A DNA stretch of 64,000 bases from Prunella strophiata (GCA_036583965.1 JAZBQD010000018.1:70325742-70389741), one strand, 5' to 3'; shown: positions 35,649 through 47,537, counted from the stretch's first letter. Numbers and translations: made by a program. Notes: a model not told the origin generated them from the sequence alone.

Positions 35649-36484
35649 GTGAGTAGCGCGGCGCGGGGGCAGCGGGGGCACAACTTTGTGCCGGGCTCGC
35701 TGGCGGGGGCGTTTCGGGCAGCCCCGGCACGGGGTCTCGGCTCCGCAGCGCTCCGGGAGCGGCTCCGAGCCCGGCTGGCATCGCCCGGGCCGGGCCGGAC
35801 GCGCTCGGAGCCGCCCGGGCTCGGGGAAGGTGGCGGGGGGGGTACAAAGGAGATGCTCGGGAAGGTCCTTCCCAGCCCAAACCGTTCCGCGACTCCGTGA
35901 CCATCCCTCGGCTTTCTGTTGCCTCCTCTGCTCTGGAGCCGAGCGCCGGGCTCTCTGCTGCTGTCCTCTCGCATCGTCCTGCTCGCCGCGGAGATGCCCA
36001 GATGTGCCCCGCGGGTTCTGGGGCAGGGCGGCTCGGGGGCTGTGCTGCGCGGGTTGAGACGGGTTTTGCTCGGCTCCGGGGCTGGCCCAGCGGTGCCGAG
36101 GCCGGGAGATGCGGGGTTGGGGCAGGTGTGTGCGGGGTGCCAGCCCCAGCTCTGTCCCCGCTCTCGCTGTCACCGCCCCGGGCGAGCCGCGCTGCGCTCG
36201 GGGGTCCTTGCTGAGATTCCCTCACAGCCCGAACCCGGCTGTCCTCAGGGCTTTGTTCTTGCACCGAGAGCAGGGAGTGAGGAGCCCAGATGTTGCCCCC
36301 ATCCCTGTGGAGCGCTGAAGGCAGCCCTCGGCCCCTGGCGTGGCTGGGAGCCGCTGTCCCCGCGGGGATGTGGCTGCAGCGCCCGTGCTTCGAGCATCCC
36401 GCTCGCACCCTCCCTGTGCTCAGCTCGGAGCGAGCGCTTCCCCTGCGCCCGATTCCCGGGGCTCCCGCGTCCCCGGCAGGAAGG

Positions 36485-38438
36485 AACCGAGCTCATGGGG
36501 AGAGAGAACCGAGCTCATGGGGAGAGAGAACCGAGCTCATGGGGAGAGAGAACCGAGCTCATGGGGAGAGAGAACCGAGCTCATGGGGAGAGAGAACCGA
36601 GCTCATGGGGAGAGAGAACCGAGCTCATGGGGAGAGAGAACCGAGCTCATGGGGAGAGAGAACCGAGCTCATGGGGAGAGAGAACCGAGCTCATGGGGAG
36701 AGAGAACCGAGCTCATGGGGAGAGAGAACCGAGCTCATGGGGAGAGAGAACCGAGCTCATGGGGAGAGAGAACCGAGCTCATGGGGAGAGAGAACCGAGC
36801 TCATGGGGAGAGAGAACCGAGCTCATGGGGAGAGAGAACCGAGCTCATGGGGAGAGAGAACCGAGCTCATGGGGAGAGAGAACCGAGCTCATGGGGAGAG
36901 AGAACCGAGCTCATGGGGAGAGAGAACCGAGCTCATGGGGAGAGAGAACCGAGCTCATGGGGAGAGAGAACCGAGCTCATGGGGAGAGAGAACCGAGCTC
37001 ATGGGGAGAGAGAACCGAGCTCATGGGGAGAGAGAACCGAGCTCATGGGGAGAGAGAACCGAGCTCATGGGGAGAGAGAACCGAGCTCATGGGGAGAGAG
37101 AACCGAGCTCATGGGGAGAGAGAACCGAGCTCATGGGGAGAGAGAACCGAGCTCATGGGGAGAGAGAACCGAGCTCATGGGGAGAGAGAACCGAGCTCAT
37201 GGGGAGAGAGAACCGAGCTCATGGGGAGAGAGAACCGAGCTCATGGGGAGAGAGAACCGAGCTCATGGGGAGAGAGAACCGAGCTCATGGGGAGAGAGAA
37301 CCGAGCTCATGGGGAGAGAGAACCGAGCTCATGGGGAGAGAGAACCGAGCTCATGGGGAGAGAGAACCGAGCTCATGGGGAGAGAGAACCGAGCTCATGG
37401 GGAGAGAGAACCGAGCTCATGGGGAGAGAGAACCGAGCTCATGGGGAGAGAGAACCGAGCTCATGGGGAGAGAGAACCGAGCTCATGGGGAGAGAGAACC
37501 GAGCTCATGGGGAGAGAGAACCGAGCTCATGGGGAGAGAGAACCGAGCTCATGGGGAGAGAGAACCGAGCTCATGGGGAGAGAGAACCGAGCTCATGGGG
37601 AGAGAGAACCGAGCTCATGGGGAGAGAGAACCGAGCTCATGGGGAGAGAGAACCGAGCTCATGGGGAGAGAGAACCGAGCTCATGGGGAGAGAGAACCGA
37701 GCTCATGGGGAGAGAGAACCGAGCTCATGGGGAGAGAGAACCGAGCTCATGGGGAGAGAGAACCGAGCTCATGGGGAGAGAGAACCGAGCTCATGGGGAG
37801 AGAGAACCGAGCTCATGGGGAGAGAGAACCGAGCTCATGGGGAGAGAGAACCGAGCTCATGGGGAGAGAGAACCGAGCTCATGGGGAGAGAGAACCGAGC
37901 TCATGGGGAGAGAGAACCGAGCTCATGGGGAGAGAGAACCGAGCTCATGGGGAGAGAGAACCGAGCTCATGGGGAGAGAGAACCGAGCTCATGGGGAGAG
38001 AGAACCGAGCTCATGGGGAGAGAGAACCGAGCTCATGGGGAGAGAGAACCGAGCTCATGGGGAGAGAGAACCGAGCTCATGGGGAGAGAGAACCGAGCTC
38101 ATGGGGAGAGAGAACCGAGCTCATGGGGAGAGAGAACCGAGCTCATGGGGAGAGAGAACCGAGCTCATGGGGAGAGAGAACCGAGCTCATGGGGAGAGAG
38201 AACCGAGCTCATGGGGAGAGAGAACCGAGCTCATGGGGAGAGAGAACCGAGCTCATGGGGAGAGAGAACCGAGCTCATGGGGAGAGAGAACCGAGCTCAT
38301 GGGGAGAGAGAACCGAGCTCATGGGGAGAGAGAACCGAGCTCATGGGGAGAGAGAACCGAGCTCATGGGGAGAGAGAAGCGAGCTCATGGGGAGAGAGAA
38401 CCGAGCTCATGGGGAGAGAGAACCGGGCTCATGGGGAG
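36485..38438. repeat. 22-bp minisatellite, about 89 near-identical copies
   Basis: The unit contains CCGAGCTCATGGGGAGAG, flanked by AA and AG to make 22 bp. I saw only a few changes (AAGCGAG near 38380, CCGGGCTC near 38426). The plus-strand unit has an ATG and no stop in any frame, so three overlapping frames of 760-955 codons cross it with a 22-residue period. The minus strand is interrupted by TGA. It lies 0.84 kb downstream of the exon at 35609, in its presumed first intron. It is not a protein gene. Confidence 0.96.
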
Positions 38439-38720
38439 AACCGAGCTCCTGGGGGGAACTGTGCTCCTGGGGGGAACTGTGCTCCTGGACAGGACCGGGC
38501 TCCTGGGGAGAGAGAACCGAGCTCCTGGGGGGAACTGTGCTCCTGGACAGGACCGAGCCCCTGGCAGAACCAAGCCCCTGGTAGGACCGAGCCCCGGGCA
38601 GGACTGGGCAGGACCGAGCCCCTGGGCAGGACTGGGCAGGACCGAGCCCCTGGGCAGGACCGAGTCCCCGGCAGGACCGAGCCCCTGGCAGAATCCAGCC
38701 CCTGGCAGAACCCAGCGGGC
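38439..38720. repeat. Diverged edge of the 22-bp array
   Basis: Units of about 17-24 bp, related to the 22-mer by ACCGAGCTCCTGGGGAG and GGACCGAGCCCCTGGGCAGG, with many indels. Variation rises sharply at this right edge, while the array proper is homogeneous. Confidence 0.85.
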
Positions 38721-39764
38721 TCTCCCGCGGTGGGAGGCTCTGCCGGAGCTCCAGGTGACTCCCGTGCCGGCTCTCCCTGTCACTAGATGTCAGCAGCAGC
38801 AACTCTTCCAAGTCCCAAATGTGGGGGTGTGTGCAAATCCGCCCCCCGGGAGGGACCGACCCCGTTCTGCCATGGCACAGCCGTGCTCCGGGGGTGCCCC
38901 GGGGCTGGGCACGGCCGCTCCGCGGGCCAGGGGCTGTGCCCCGGGCTCGGGGGGGCTCAGCCTGCCCCGGGGCTGCGGCTCTTCCCTAAGGCTCTCGGGG
39001 CTCGGGGTGCGAGTCCCGGTCTCCGCAGGATCCGCTTTCCAAGCGGCTCGGATTGGCTGGCTCATTGATTGACTGACTGGTGGGCTGATCGATTTCTCGA
39101 GAGAAAGCGGACTTAGAGAAAAGAGCAAATGGCAGTCCCATTGTCGGCAGTGCCGCTGGGAATAGGGGACAGGTGGTAGGGATACACTTGCCACCCCTGC
39201 TCCAAGCCAGAGCAAAGCCATCAGCTGTTACTCACCTTTTGCCCTTCTGGTCCTGGGGTTCCAGAGGGACCTTTTCACCCCTGGACTGGCATTTGACCCC
39301 TGCAGGCACAGCACCAGCCCAGCAGATGCTCCTGGACACCCTCAGCCTTTTCCCCAGGTATTTTTGGGATGTTTGTGTTGTGGATGGACACTGAGATGTG
39401 CCTGGGGGATCCCCTGCAGGGGTGCAGGGCTGGAGAGGGCAGGCAGGAGCCTGGCAATTCCCAGCTTCATCCCAGTGGGCTGCAGAGAGAGCTCCTCGCT
39501 TTTGGTGTGTCCCCCTGTGGCATTTTTGGGATGATCCAGGCTGGAGGAGGCAGTTCTTGGTGAGATTAGGGCTCTCCTAATGGCAGTGTCACCATCAGCC
39601 AGCCTGGCTGGAAATCCCAGCTTCCAGCACACAGGGTGGCCCAGAGCAGGCAACTGCAGAACTGAACGATGTTTTTATTTTCTTCAGCTGCTTTTCAGCC
39701 AGATCAGCTCCCTGAGCTGTGCCCCAGCAGCCACACTGATGGCAGAGTGAGGACAGAGCAGGAG
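38721..39764. other. GC-rich unique sequence with a possible second exon
   Basis: CpG remains dense to about 39060. A candidate splice acceptor (CTCTCCCTGTCACTAG) ends at 38786; see findings. Otherwise nothing recognised. Confidence 0.35.
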
Positions 39765-39975
39765 CTCAGTCCCACCCTGAGAACAAGGGACAGGGCTTTG
39801 GGGAGCACAGTCCCAGCTTGAGGATGAGGGACAGGAATTTGGGGGAGCACAGTCCCACCCTGGGGGAGCACAGTCCCAGCCTGAGGATGAGGGACAGGGC
39901 TTTGGGGAGCACAGTCCCACCCTGGGGGAGCACAGTCCCACCCTGAGGATGAGGACAGGGCTTTGGGGGAGCTCG
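39765..39975. repeat. About 42-bp minisatellite, 4-5 imperfect copies
   Basis: The repeated element is GGGGAGCACAGTCCCACCCT followed by GAGGATGAGGGACAGGGCTT, with a shorter type lacking the second half. Confidence 0.85.
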
Positions 39976-41699
39976 TGGCTGCTGTAGTGTCCCCTGGTAT
40001 TTGCTTGAATTCGTGGCATTGGCTGGAGATCCCACTCACGGGGCAGTGGTGAGGCTTTCAGGAAGACTTTATGGAAAATCAGGGCTCCAGGAAGCACTGA
40101 CACAGTTAAATACAGAGGTGTAATTAATTTGACAAGGACACTGGGACACACCTGCAAGCAGCCCCGAGGAGCTGCCTATCTCAGAGGACACCTCAGTCCC
40201 TGTGTGGACAGAAGTGCAGTGGGAGGGGAGGATGGAGCCTGGGCACAGCTGGGAGCTGCAGTTTGCCCTGGAGTGCCCTGGCACCTGGAGCCAGCTCTGG
40301 CCCTGCTGTGGGAGCCCCCAGTGGCACTGGGGCTGACTCCTGCTGCAGCTGCTCCTGTGCTGGTCCTTGCAGGGTTCCTGGAGTGGGTTTGCCACGGGCT
40401 CTTCACAGGTGCCATCAAACACGGGATCCTCTGGGGGATTTTCACCTGGTTTGGAAACCTAGATCTCAGGGGAAAAGCAGAAAAAATCTCTTGAAAAATG
40501 CATCTGTGTGTGTGAGAGGGAAACTCTCCCTAAATTAGTGGCTTTGTCAGTTCTGACAGCAGCAATCCGTTATTTGCATCAACAGGAATGTTGATGTTTC
40601 TGTCTGTCCGTGTTGGTGCAGAGGAGAAATAAAACTTCTCCCTCAACAGGCTGCCCACAAATGCTGTGCAGATTCCTCTACAAGGATCTTACCACACCCA
40701 GAAAAGATTTTTTTCCAGAGCTCTGGAGCCTTAAATAGTAATTATTGCTAGGTAAAAATTAGTACTACTTAAGGCTAATAATTAGTATGAATTACTGTGA
40801 ATAGCATTTTATTTTGCTTTTGGAGGCAGAAATGTCTTCCCTGCTCTCCTGGCAATTTTCACAGATGATTTCTATTGTGCCTGAAATTCCCTTTATCATT
40901 TTCACACAAGACTTGTTCATTTTATAACTTTCCACTTGGTCATTTTAAAACATGACTTCTAATGTCTCTAAAGTTTGCCACCTTTTGATAAAAATACCTT
41001 GCTACCAAGATATTCATGATTTCTTTTTCCCTCTAGTGGACTTTATATTCCTTTTGCTTCCTTAAAAAAAATATAAATGACCTCTTTCTTCTCAACCCAA
41101 AAGTGAGAGAGGACAAATTGAAAGGTAGTTCTCCTGCTAGAAGAATTTTTTCAGAAGAACACATTTCACTGAAAAAATAAAAAGGAACAAAACTATGGAA
41201 AGCTTGTTCCTGTCAATCTTCAGCTCAGCGCAGCTCCCTTGTTTTAGAAGCATCTGTCAGAATCCCCTCTGGTAACAGCTCCTGGCAGTGAGGGAGGAGG
41301 GCTGGGCAGACCTCACCCCCCTGGAGCCTCTGCCTCCCGCTCTGGTCCATCCCAGCAGGACTGGATCCCTGGGACAGCAGACTGGAGCCTCTGGCTGCAG
41401 GGTGAGGCTGAGGAGGGTGGGAAGGGGAGCCAGGGATGGAGGATTTCTCCTGCACAGGGAGAGGAGAGGGAGGAGAGCTGGGCAGGGGATGTGTGGTGGA
41501 GGACAAGGACCCAGGGCTGCCTCACACAAGGCAAGGAGGGTTTCCAGAGGTGAAGCCACCATTTCTCCTGGGCAAGGAGAACCCAGGAGTGCCACAGGGA
41601 AGGAAGATGAGTCTGCAGGAAGGTCACATCACACTGAAACCACCCGTGAGTCACCCAGGACCTGGGGCTGATACCAGGAGATGCCACAGCTGGCTCTGG
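39976..41699. other. Unique sequence; AT-rich block at 40500-41220
   Basis: No gene supported. The stretch 40730-40810 carries many TAAT cores and could be conserved noncoding DNA (inference). Confidence 0.4.
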
Positions 41700-41964
41700 C
41701 TGAGCTGTGAGCTTGGTGGTGCTGAGAGAGGTTCCTGTCCTCATGGACATTGCCAGGCATCTCCCTCATCTCACCAGAGAGGAGGTGGAGGCCCCACCTC
41801 TGGAAGCATTCCAGCTGAGGCTGGATGGGCTGTGAGCAACCTGGTCTAGTGGAGATGTCTCTGCTCTTGACAAGTTCAACTCAAACCAGTCTGTGACTGG
41901 GATTTTTGATTAAATGAACTTTAAAAGGTCCCTTCCAAGCCAAACTGTTCTGTGACTGTGGTGA
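41700..41964 (+). mobile_element. Old, diverged CR1 3' fragment
   Basis: GAGGCTGGATGGGCTGTGAG CAACCTGGTCTAGTGGAG and the terminal GGTCCCTTCCAAGCCAAACT GTTCTGTG identify it. An insertion near 41865-41920 separates the last blocks. The left boundary is uncertain. Confidence 0.75.
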
Positions 41965-42364
41965 GAAGTCCTGCCCCAGCTGCAGATCTCCTTGGGGCCC
42001 TTTAGTCCCTCAGCAATGTCACACCTTTCCCTGCCCTTGGGGATGGGATCCTTGCTCACCACACGTCCCTGCTGCCCTCAGAGGCTGCTCATCCCTGCTC
42101 TCTGCCCCTCCTGGCAGGAGCTGCTGGGGCTCTGGGGTTTAGCTGCCTGCAGCAGGGGGCTGGGAGGGATGGATGACCCCAGAGAGACAGAATAAACCTC
42201 ACTGTCCACTGCCTCAGTGTCCTCATGGGGAGAAGTTCTTCCCTGTGTGCTGTTGTATTAGATAAATATTCTGCAGCTCTAAACTGCTCTGGCCATATCC
42301 TGTCACTCTCAAGGCTCTTCTCTCTTCACCCCACCTCATCTCCTTCCTCCACAGGTGTCCCCTC
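41965..42364. other. Unique sequence, no gene seen
   Basis: Nothing recognised. Confidence 0.4.
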
Positions 42365-42692
42365 CAAGCTCAGGGGGCCCTTGTGGCTCTGCACAGCTCC
42401 TGCCAGGAGGGCACAGCCGGGGGGGATTTAGGATCTGATCCCAGGGAACAGGGACAGGAGCAGAGGGAACGGCCTCAGGGCAGCCCCAGGGTGGGCACTG
42501 GGAGGAATTTCCCCATGGAAAGGGGGTCAGGGATTGGGAGTGCCCAGGGAGGTTTGCAGTGCCCATCCCTGGGGGGTTTCAGAGCCCTGTGGATGTGGCA
42601 CTTGGGGACAGGGGCAGTGGTGCCCTGGCAGTGCTGGGGAGGTTGGACTCAATGGTCTTTTCCAATTTAAATTATCCTGGGACTCTATTTTT
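42365..42692 (+). mobile_element. CR1 LINE fragment, close relative of the copy at 25.6 kb
   Basis: From GCTCAGGGGGCCCTTGTGGC to GGTTGGACTCAATGGTCTTT and a GGGACTCTATTTTTC end. About 270 bp match the copy at 25598-25875 almost base for base, apart from a short block at about 42418-42440. It is truncated at its 5' end, at CCTCCAA. Confidence 0.85.
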
Positions 42693-43705
42693 CTCTTTCT
42701 GTGCAAATCCATCTGGAGAGCAGTTTGCATGAGAGATGCAGTAAGAGCAGTTGTGCTGTGGCTGTGATTGATGGAATCCAACTGGCACAGCCTGCCTGTG
42801 ATACCTGGCCCTGGCAGAGTTATTGCAGCTCTCCCACTGCTGATGACACAGGGCTCCAAGGGCTGCTCTGACACATGAGTGCAGGCAGCTGGGTTCTGAG
42901 GGGAAAGGAATGGGACAGATTTCTTGGTGCTTCTTCCAAAAGGAGGATCAAATTGCTCATCTTTCAAACACCTGCAAGCTCAGCCATCTCTTTGTGGCCC
43001 CCAAGGGGTGGCAGTGCACTTTGGTTGGGAGCTTAAACAGCTCCAGATGCTGACAGGCTGTGAGTTAAGACTTGAGAGGCTGGTGGGTTTTCCCTCCTCA
43101 CCTCCTGGTGCTTGTACAGTGGAAAGGAAGGCCAGGCACACAGTTTGGGCTGCACCCCAGCTGCAGAGCTGCTGTCTGAGCTGCAGCACACGCTGCTCAG
43201 GGGTTCAGCTCTGCCCTGCTCCAGGGCCCTGGGCTGCCCCAGGAGGGCTGGAAGTGCCCAAGGAAGAGTTCAGCTCCAGCCAGGCAGCAAGGAGCAGCTC
43301 GGGGAGCCCCTGTGAGATCTGAGGTCTCTGGAGCCTCGGAGCTGAACTGGACCCAGTGCTCAGGACAGGTCCTGGGAGAGCTCCAGGGTGCCTGAAGAGG
43401 TGCTGAATTGAACTCCATCTCTGCAAAATAATCAGGCTTTGCTTCGAGCTTTGCATCAAATGAGGCTGGCTGGTGCCTCCTGGGAAATCCCATCCTCCTC
43501 CATTAATCAGAGCCAAGGAAACACAGGGCAGCTACAGCCTCGTGGGAAGGGAGCCTTCACTGGGAACGTGGCTGTGAATTCTTGTTTTGAGCAAACACCG
43601 TGTCTGGGCCACCACTCTGCAGAGTTCATGTGGTCCTGTCCGTGAGAATTTTACATAAACACTCAAATCAATCATAAAGGGGTTTGAAATTCTCAATTCA
43701 TCTTC
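42693..43705. other. Unique sequence, no gene seen
   Basis: Nothing recognised. Confidence 0.4.
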
Positions 43706-43888
43706 TTTTACTGTTGCAGTCTTTATTGAACTCTTTGCTTTTTTTTTTTTCCTCCTGCTGCCCAAACTGGACCCCCCCTAAGTGCCACCTCCACCTTATT
43801 TAACTGTTGCAGCCTTTATTGAACACTTTGTTTTATTTTTTCCTCCTGCTGCTCTAATTGGATGCCCCAAAGGCATCACCTCTGCCGT
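43706..43888. repeat. Tandem duplication of about 93 bp
   Basis: Two imperfect copies share TTTA(A)CTGTTGCAGTCTTTATTGAAC, a T-rich run and CCTCCTGCTGC. The second copy starts near 43797. Divergence is moderate, so the duplication is not recent. Confidence 0.8.
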
Positions 43889-43916
43889 GATTAAGCTGGA
43901 ATGTCTTTCTGTCCCT

Positions 43917-44000
43917 TGCCCAGCCTAGGGGAAGGTGTCCCTGCCCGTGGCAGAGGTGGGATGAGCTTTAAGGTCCCTTCCAGCCCAAACCACCCCACGG
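43917..44000 (+). mobile_element. Short CR1 3' fragment
   Basis: GGGGAAGGTGTCCCTGCCCG TGGCAGAGG and CTTTAAGGTCCCTTCCAGCC CAAACCACCC. The octamer tail is lost. Confidence 0.82.
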
Positions 44001-47000
44001 TCCCAGGGCTGTGGGCTCTGCTCCCCATAACTGCAGTCTGGGCTCTGCACTCCAGCTCCAAAGGGTTGGCTGGAGATGCACTGATTTGTCTTGCAGCCAA
44101 CCCACCCCCCCTCAGAGCTGCTCCAGGAGGAAGCTCACAGCTCCAGTCACCTGTGTCTGGCTGGGTGAGCAGCTTTTGGAGCCAGAGATTCTCTTGCCCC
44201 GGGTGCTGTCCCTTCCCTGCGTGTGCAGAGCCATGAGCTGCCCCTGCCAGCTGCCCAGGCAGCTCAGCTCTCCTGCCTCCGTGCCTGCAGGGAGGCAGCA
44301 GCTGGCTCCTGCAGCTTCCCCCTGATGTTGGGGTGAGCAGCACAGGGCACCCCAAAGAGCTGTCACAAGGCTGGGTGCCAGGAGCTGCAGGGAAGGCTGC
44401 AGCTGAGGCCATGGTGTGAGTGGAGGGGAGAGCAGACCTGCATGCTGAATTACCAGGGCTTGGAGGAGCCAAAGGTGTTGGAGCTGTTTGCGTGAGCCCT
44501 GGCTGAGGCTGAGTGTGCTGAAGTGTTTCCTGCCTGCTGAGGAGTTCACTCCTCCTTGCAAGGTTAGTTGATTTGACACGAGTTACAGCAATTTCACGGT
44601 ACGTTTTTCCCCTCTTCCAAGACATTTGTCTTGTTTCTTGCTCTTGGTAAGAGAACATAACCCAGCGAGGCTGCCTGAGAGACAAACTGCTCACCCTGGG
44701 CTGCTGTCACAGCCCTGGCATCCCTGGGGCAGCACAGAGCTCTCCTTCAGTGTGGGGGAGTGCTCGGGGGTCCTGGTGCTCAGAGCCTGGAAAAACCTGC
44801 AAGGCAACGAGACAGAGGCATCTGCACAAGGAGCTGGGGTGAGGGAGAGCTGGAGCTGAGTGTGAGGAATGTCAGAGCTTCAGAGCAGACCATGCTGTGC
44901 CTCTGACACCTCACCCTGAGCGCCCCGAATTCGGGCAAGGCTGTGGCTCACACCTTTTGTCTGCTGCCTGGCAGGGAATTGCTGCAGGAGAAACTGAAAT
45001 GTTGCACTCTGTGAACTCAGAGGTATTCTCTAACCTAAAAGGTTCTGTGGTTTTATTAATAAAAGCTTTGATTTCAAATTACCTGAAGGGAGAAGAGCCA
45101 GTTTCCCCTTAGAGGGATCACTGGAGGACTTGTCAGGCTTTGGAGAATAAGCAAACCTTAAACCAAAAGTGCTGCCCTGGGGAGCTCCCCAAAGGTGCTT
45201 GGGTGCCCCATTCCCTGGGAATACAATGATTTTCACTATCCAATTAGAAATCTTGTCTCCTTTTTGTGATGTTAAAAGGAAATGTCCTGAGATGAGAAAC
45301 CCCCTGTAGGACAGAGCTTTAGAGGCTCTTGTGCTGTTTTGGGAGCTTTGTTAAACTGGCACTGCAGGAGTTCTCCCTCAGGGCCAGAAGATTTGGGAAG
45401 GGAGCAGTGGAGAAGGTTCTGAGCAGTCTCTGCCCTGGAGGTGGGACGTGGAGGAGAAGAGGCTCCTGAGGCAGAAGGTGCAGCTGGAGCTTCCCATGGC
45501 AGCAGGGAGCTCAGGAGCTGGGAGGAGCAGTGTGCAGGACTGGGAAGGTCTGAGAGCCTTTCTGGATCCAGGGGAGCCCTAGGGCTGCATTTCCCTTCTG
45601 CAGAAGGTGGTGTGGTTCCCTGCAGGTGAAGTGGCAGCTTGGGGAGCCTCTGCCAGGGTGGGGACTGACATCCTGGGAAAAGCAGTGGCAGAGTCACCAC
45701 CTGCCTGGGACCAGTGCAGGGATATTTATCTCCCTCTCCTGGTGCTGCTTCATTCCTCCTCCCCACAGACCAGCCAGGGCAACCCTTAATGTGTGCTGGA
45801 AAGCCTGTTAGTAATTAAGTACCTGACTCCAGGGGTCCAGATCTCTAATTGAGTTCATTAGATGCTATTGCATTACCAGTAAGTTTTGATCATAATGGAA
45901 GGGCTGGAGCAAAAACCAAACTAACAAACAGGAATTTAAAAAAACCCAAATAGCAAGAAGAAATCCAGTGAACTCCCCCAGAAGTGTTGAATCTGCAGGG
46001 TGAGTCTGTCCCATGGGATGAGGAATCGCAGGTTCTGTTTCTGGGTCTCTCAGGTTTTGGATAATGATGCAAATTCACTGCATCCAGGTGTAAAATCAGG
46101 GTCTTTTTAAAGTAGGGGAATTCTTGTGAGGCAGAACCAGGGGTGTTTGACCCGGGATATTTGTGTTTGTGGCCAGCAGCAAACTCCAGGCTGGGATCAG
46201 GAACAATGTGACTGCCTGAGCACAGAACCCACTGAGCTCTCCCTCTGTGCTCAGGCAGGACCAAAGTCAAGGGAAGTGCTCTGAAAATCTTCCCCATCCT
46301 GGGGGATGCACAGGGAGCAGGGAATCTGCCTGGCACTGGGACTGGGGTGCTCTGCTGAGGGCTGGGCTCAGCCACACAGGGGGAGCAGCCATGGGTGGGA
46401 AACCCAACAGCCTCTGGCAGAAGAGCAGGCTGGAAAACAGCAGCTCATTTCCCAGAAAAATATTGGGCTTTTGGTACAGTTTGACTTTCGAACAACAATG
46501 ACAGATCAGGAACAGTAAAATTTGAAATAAAAGATAGCAAGTGGAAAATAAAATGCTTATTAAGTATAATTCCAGGGGAAGAAAAATGAGGACAAAAATG
46601 AAGCCGCAGATGTTTCTCTTCTGTTTTATCTGCTTTTATTAAGAAAACAGAAAATGGTCTTCCCGGAGGGACCTTGGACAGGGAGAGAAATGGAATCTGT
46701 CTCTCACTTGTCCCCTGCCCACACACCAGACAGGGATGGTGCCAGAGGCTGCAGGAAATGGGCTCCATCCCACCTGGTTTTCACCTGCTCTTCTGAACTT
46801 CTTTTGATTGGGAGGAGAAGCTGGCAGGCCTGCAGGAACATTGCTCCTCTCTGCGGGTTGGAGTTACCCCCAGGGACTACAAAGCCAATCCCAGAAACAC
46901 TTTTGGCTCTTTCCTTGATCTGTGAGATGAACCCACCCTAAATCCCCAAGTTCTCATGGTGAGCTCTCATGGTCCTCCAAGGAGCAGCTGATGCTCGAGG

Positions 47001-47037
47001 GAGAAGTCAAGGACCCATCGTTGCAATTCATATACAA
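44001..47037. other. Unique sequence, no gene supported
   Basis: 45790-45905 is AT-rich with several TAATT and ATTAG cores and may be conserved noncoding DNA (inference). No exon recognised. Confidence 0.4.
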
Positions 47038-47537
47038 NNNNNNNNNNNNNNNNNNNNNNNNNNNNNNNNNNNNNNNNNNNNNNNNNNNNNNNNNNNNNNN
47101 NNNNNNNNNNNNNNNNNNNNNNNNNNNNNNNNNNNNNNNNNNNNNNNNNNNNNNNNNNNNNNNNNNNNNNNNNNNNNNNNNNNNNNNNNNNNNNNNNNNN
47201 NNNNNNNNNNNNNNNNNNNNNNNNNNNNNNNNNNNNNNNNNNNNNNNNNNNNNNNNNNNNNNNNNNNNNNNNNNNNNNNNNNNNNNNNNNNNNNNNNNNN
47301 NNNNNNNNNNNNNNNNNNNNNNNNNNNNNNNNNNNNNNNNNNNNNNNNNNNNNNNNNNNNNNNNNNNNNNNNNNNNNNNNNNNNNNNNNNNNNNNNNNNN
47401 NNNNNNNNNNNNNNNNNNNNNNNNNNNNNNNNNNNNNNNNNNNNNNNNNNNNNNNNNNNNNNNNNNNNNNNNNNNNNNNNNNNNNNNNNNNNNNNNNNNN
47501 NNNNNNNNNNNNNNNNNNNNNNNNNNNNNNNNNNNNN
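47038..47537. other. Assembly gap of 500 N
   Basis: Exactly 500 undetermined bases, a conventional placeholder, so the real size is unknown. Predicted frames crossing it are meaningless. Confidence 1.

Larger units (their letters stand above)
35108..36480 (+). promoter_or_regulatory. CpG island promoter of an unidentified gene
   Basis: This is very GC-rich and dense in CpG, with an AT-rich island at about 35270-35400. GGGGCGG lies at 35171-35177, a CCAAT box (AACCAATAG) at 35377-35381, and a CCGCCCCTCCCC Sp1-type site at about 35503-35514. No TATA box stands at a suitable distance from the exon. The pattern fits a dispersed, TATA-less vertebrate promoter, and the start codon at 35609 lies inside it. 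The exact transcription start cannot be read. Confidence 0.75.

Noticed and set aside
33401..36173. Arg-Glu-rich and Ser-Leu-Pro-rich proteins of 600-900 codons on both strands
   Set aside because: Translations of the polypurine array, open in several frames on both strands.
35347..36408. Minus-strand frame of 353 codons in the CpG island
   Set aside because: Long frames are expected in GC-rich DNA. It is antisense to the supported exon and shows no domain.
35919..39072. Proteins of 764-955 codons with a 22-residue period
   Set aside because: The 22-bp repeat is stop-free in every plus frame. It lies where intron 1 of the exon at 35609 is expected, and its ends show no coding features.
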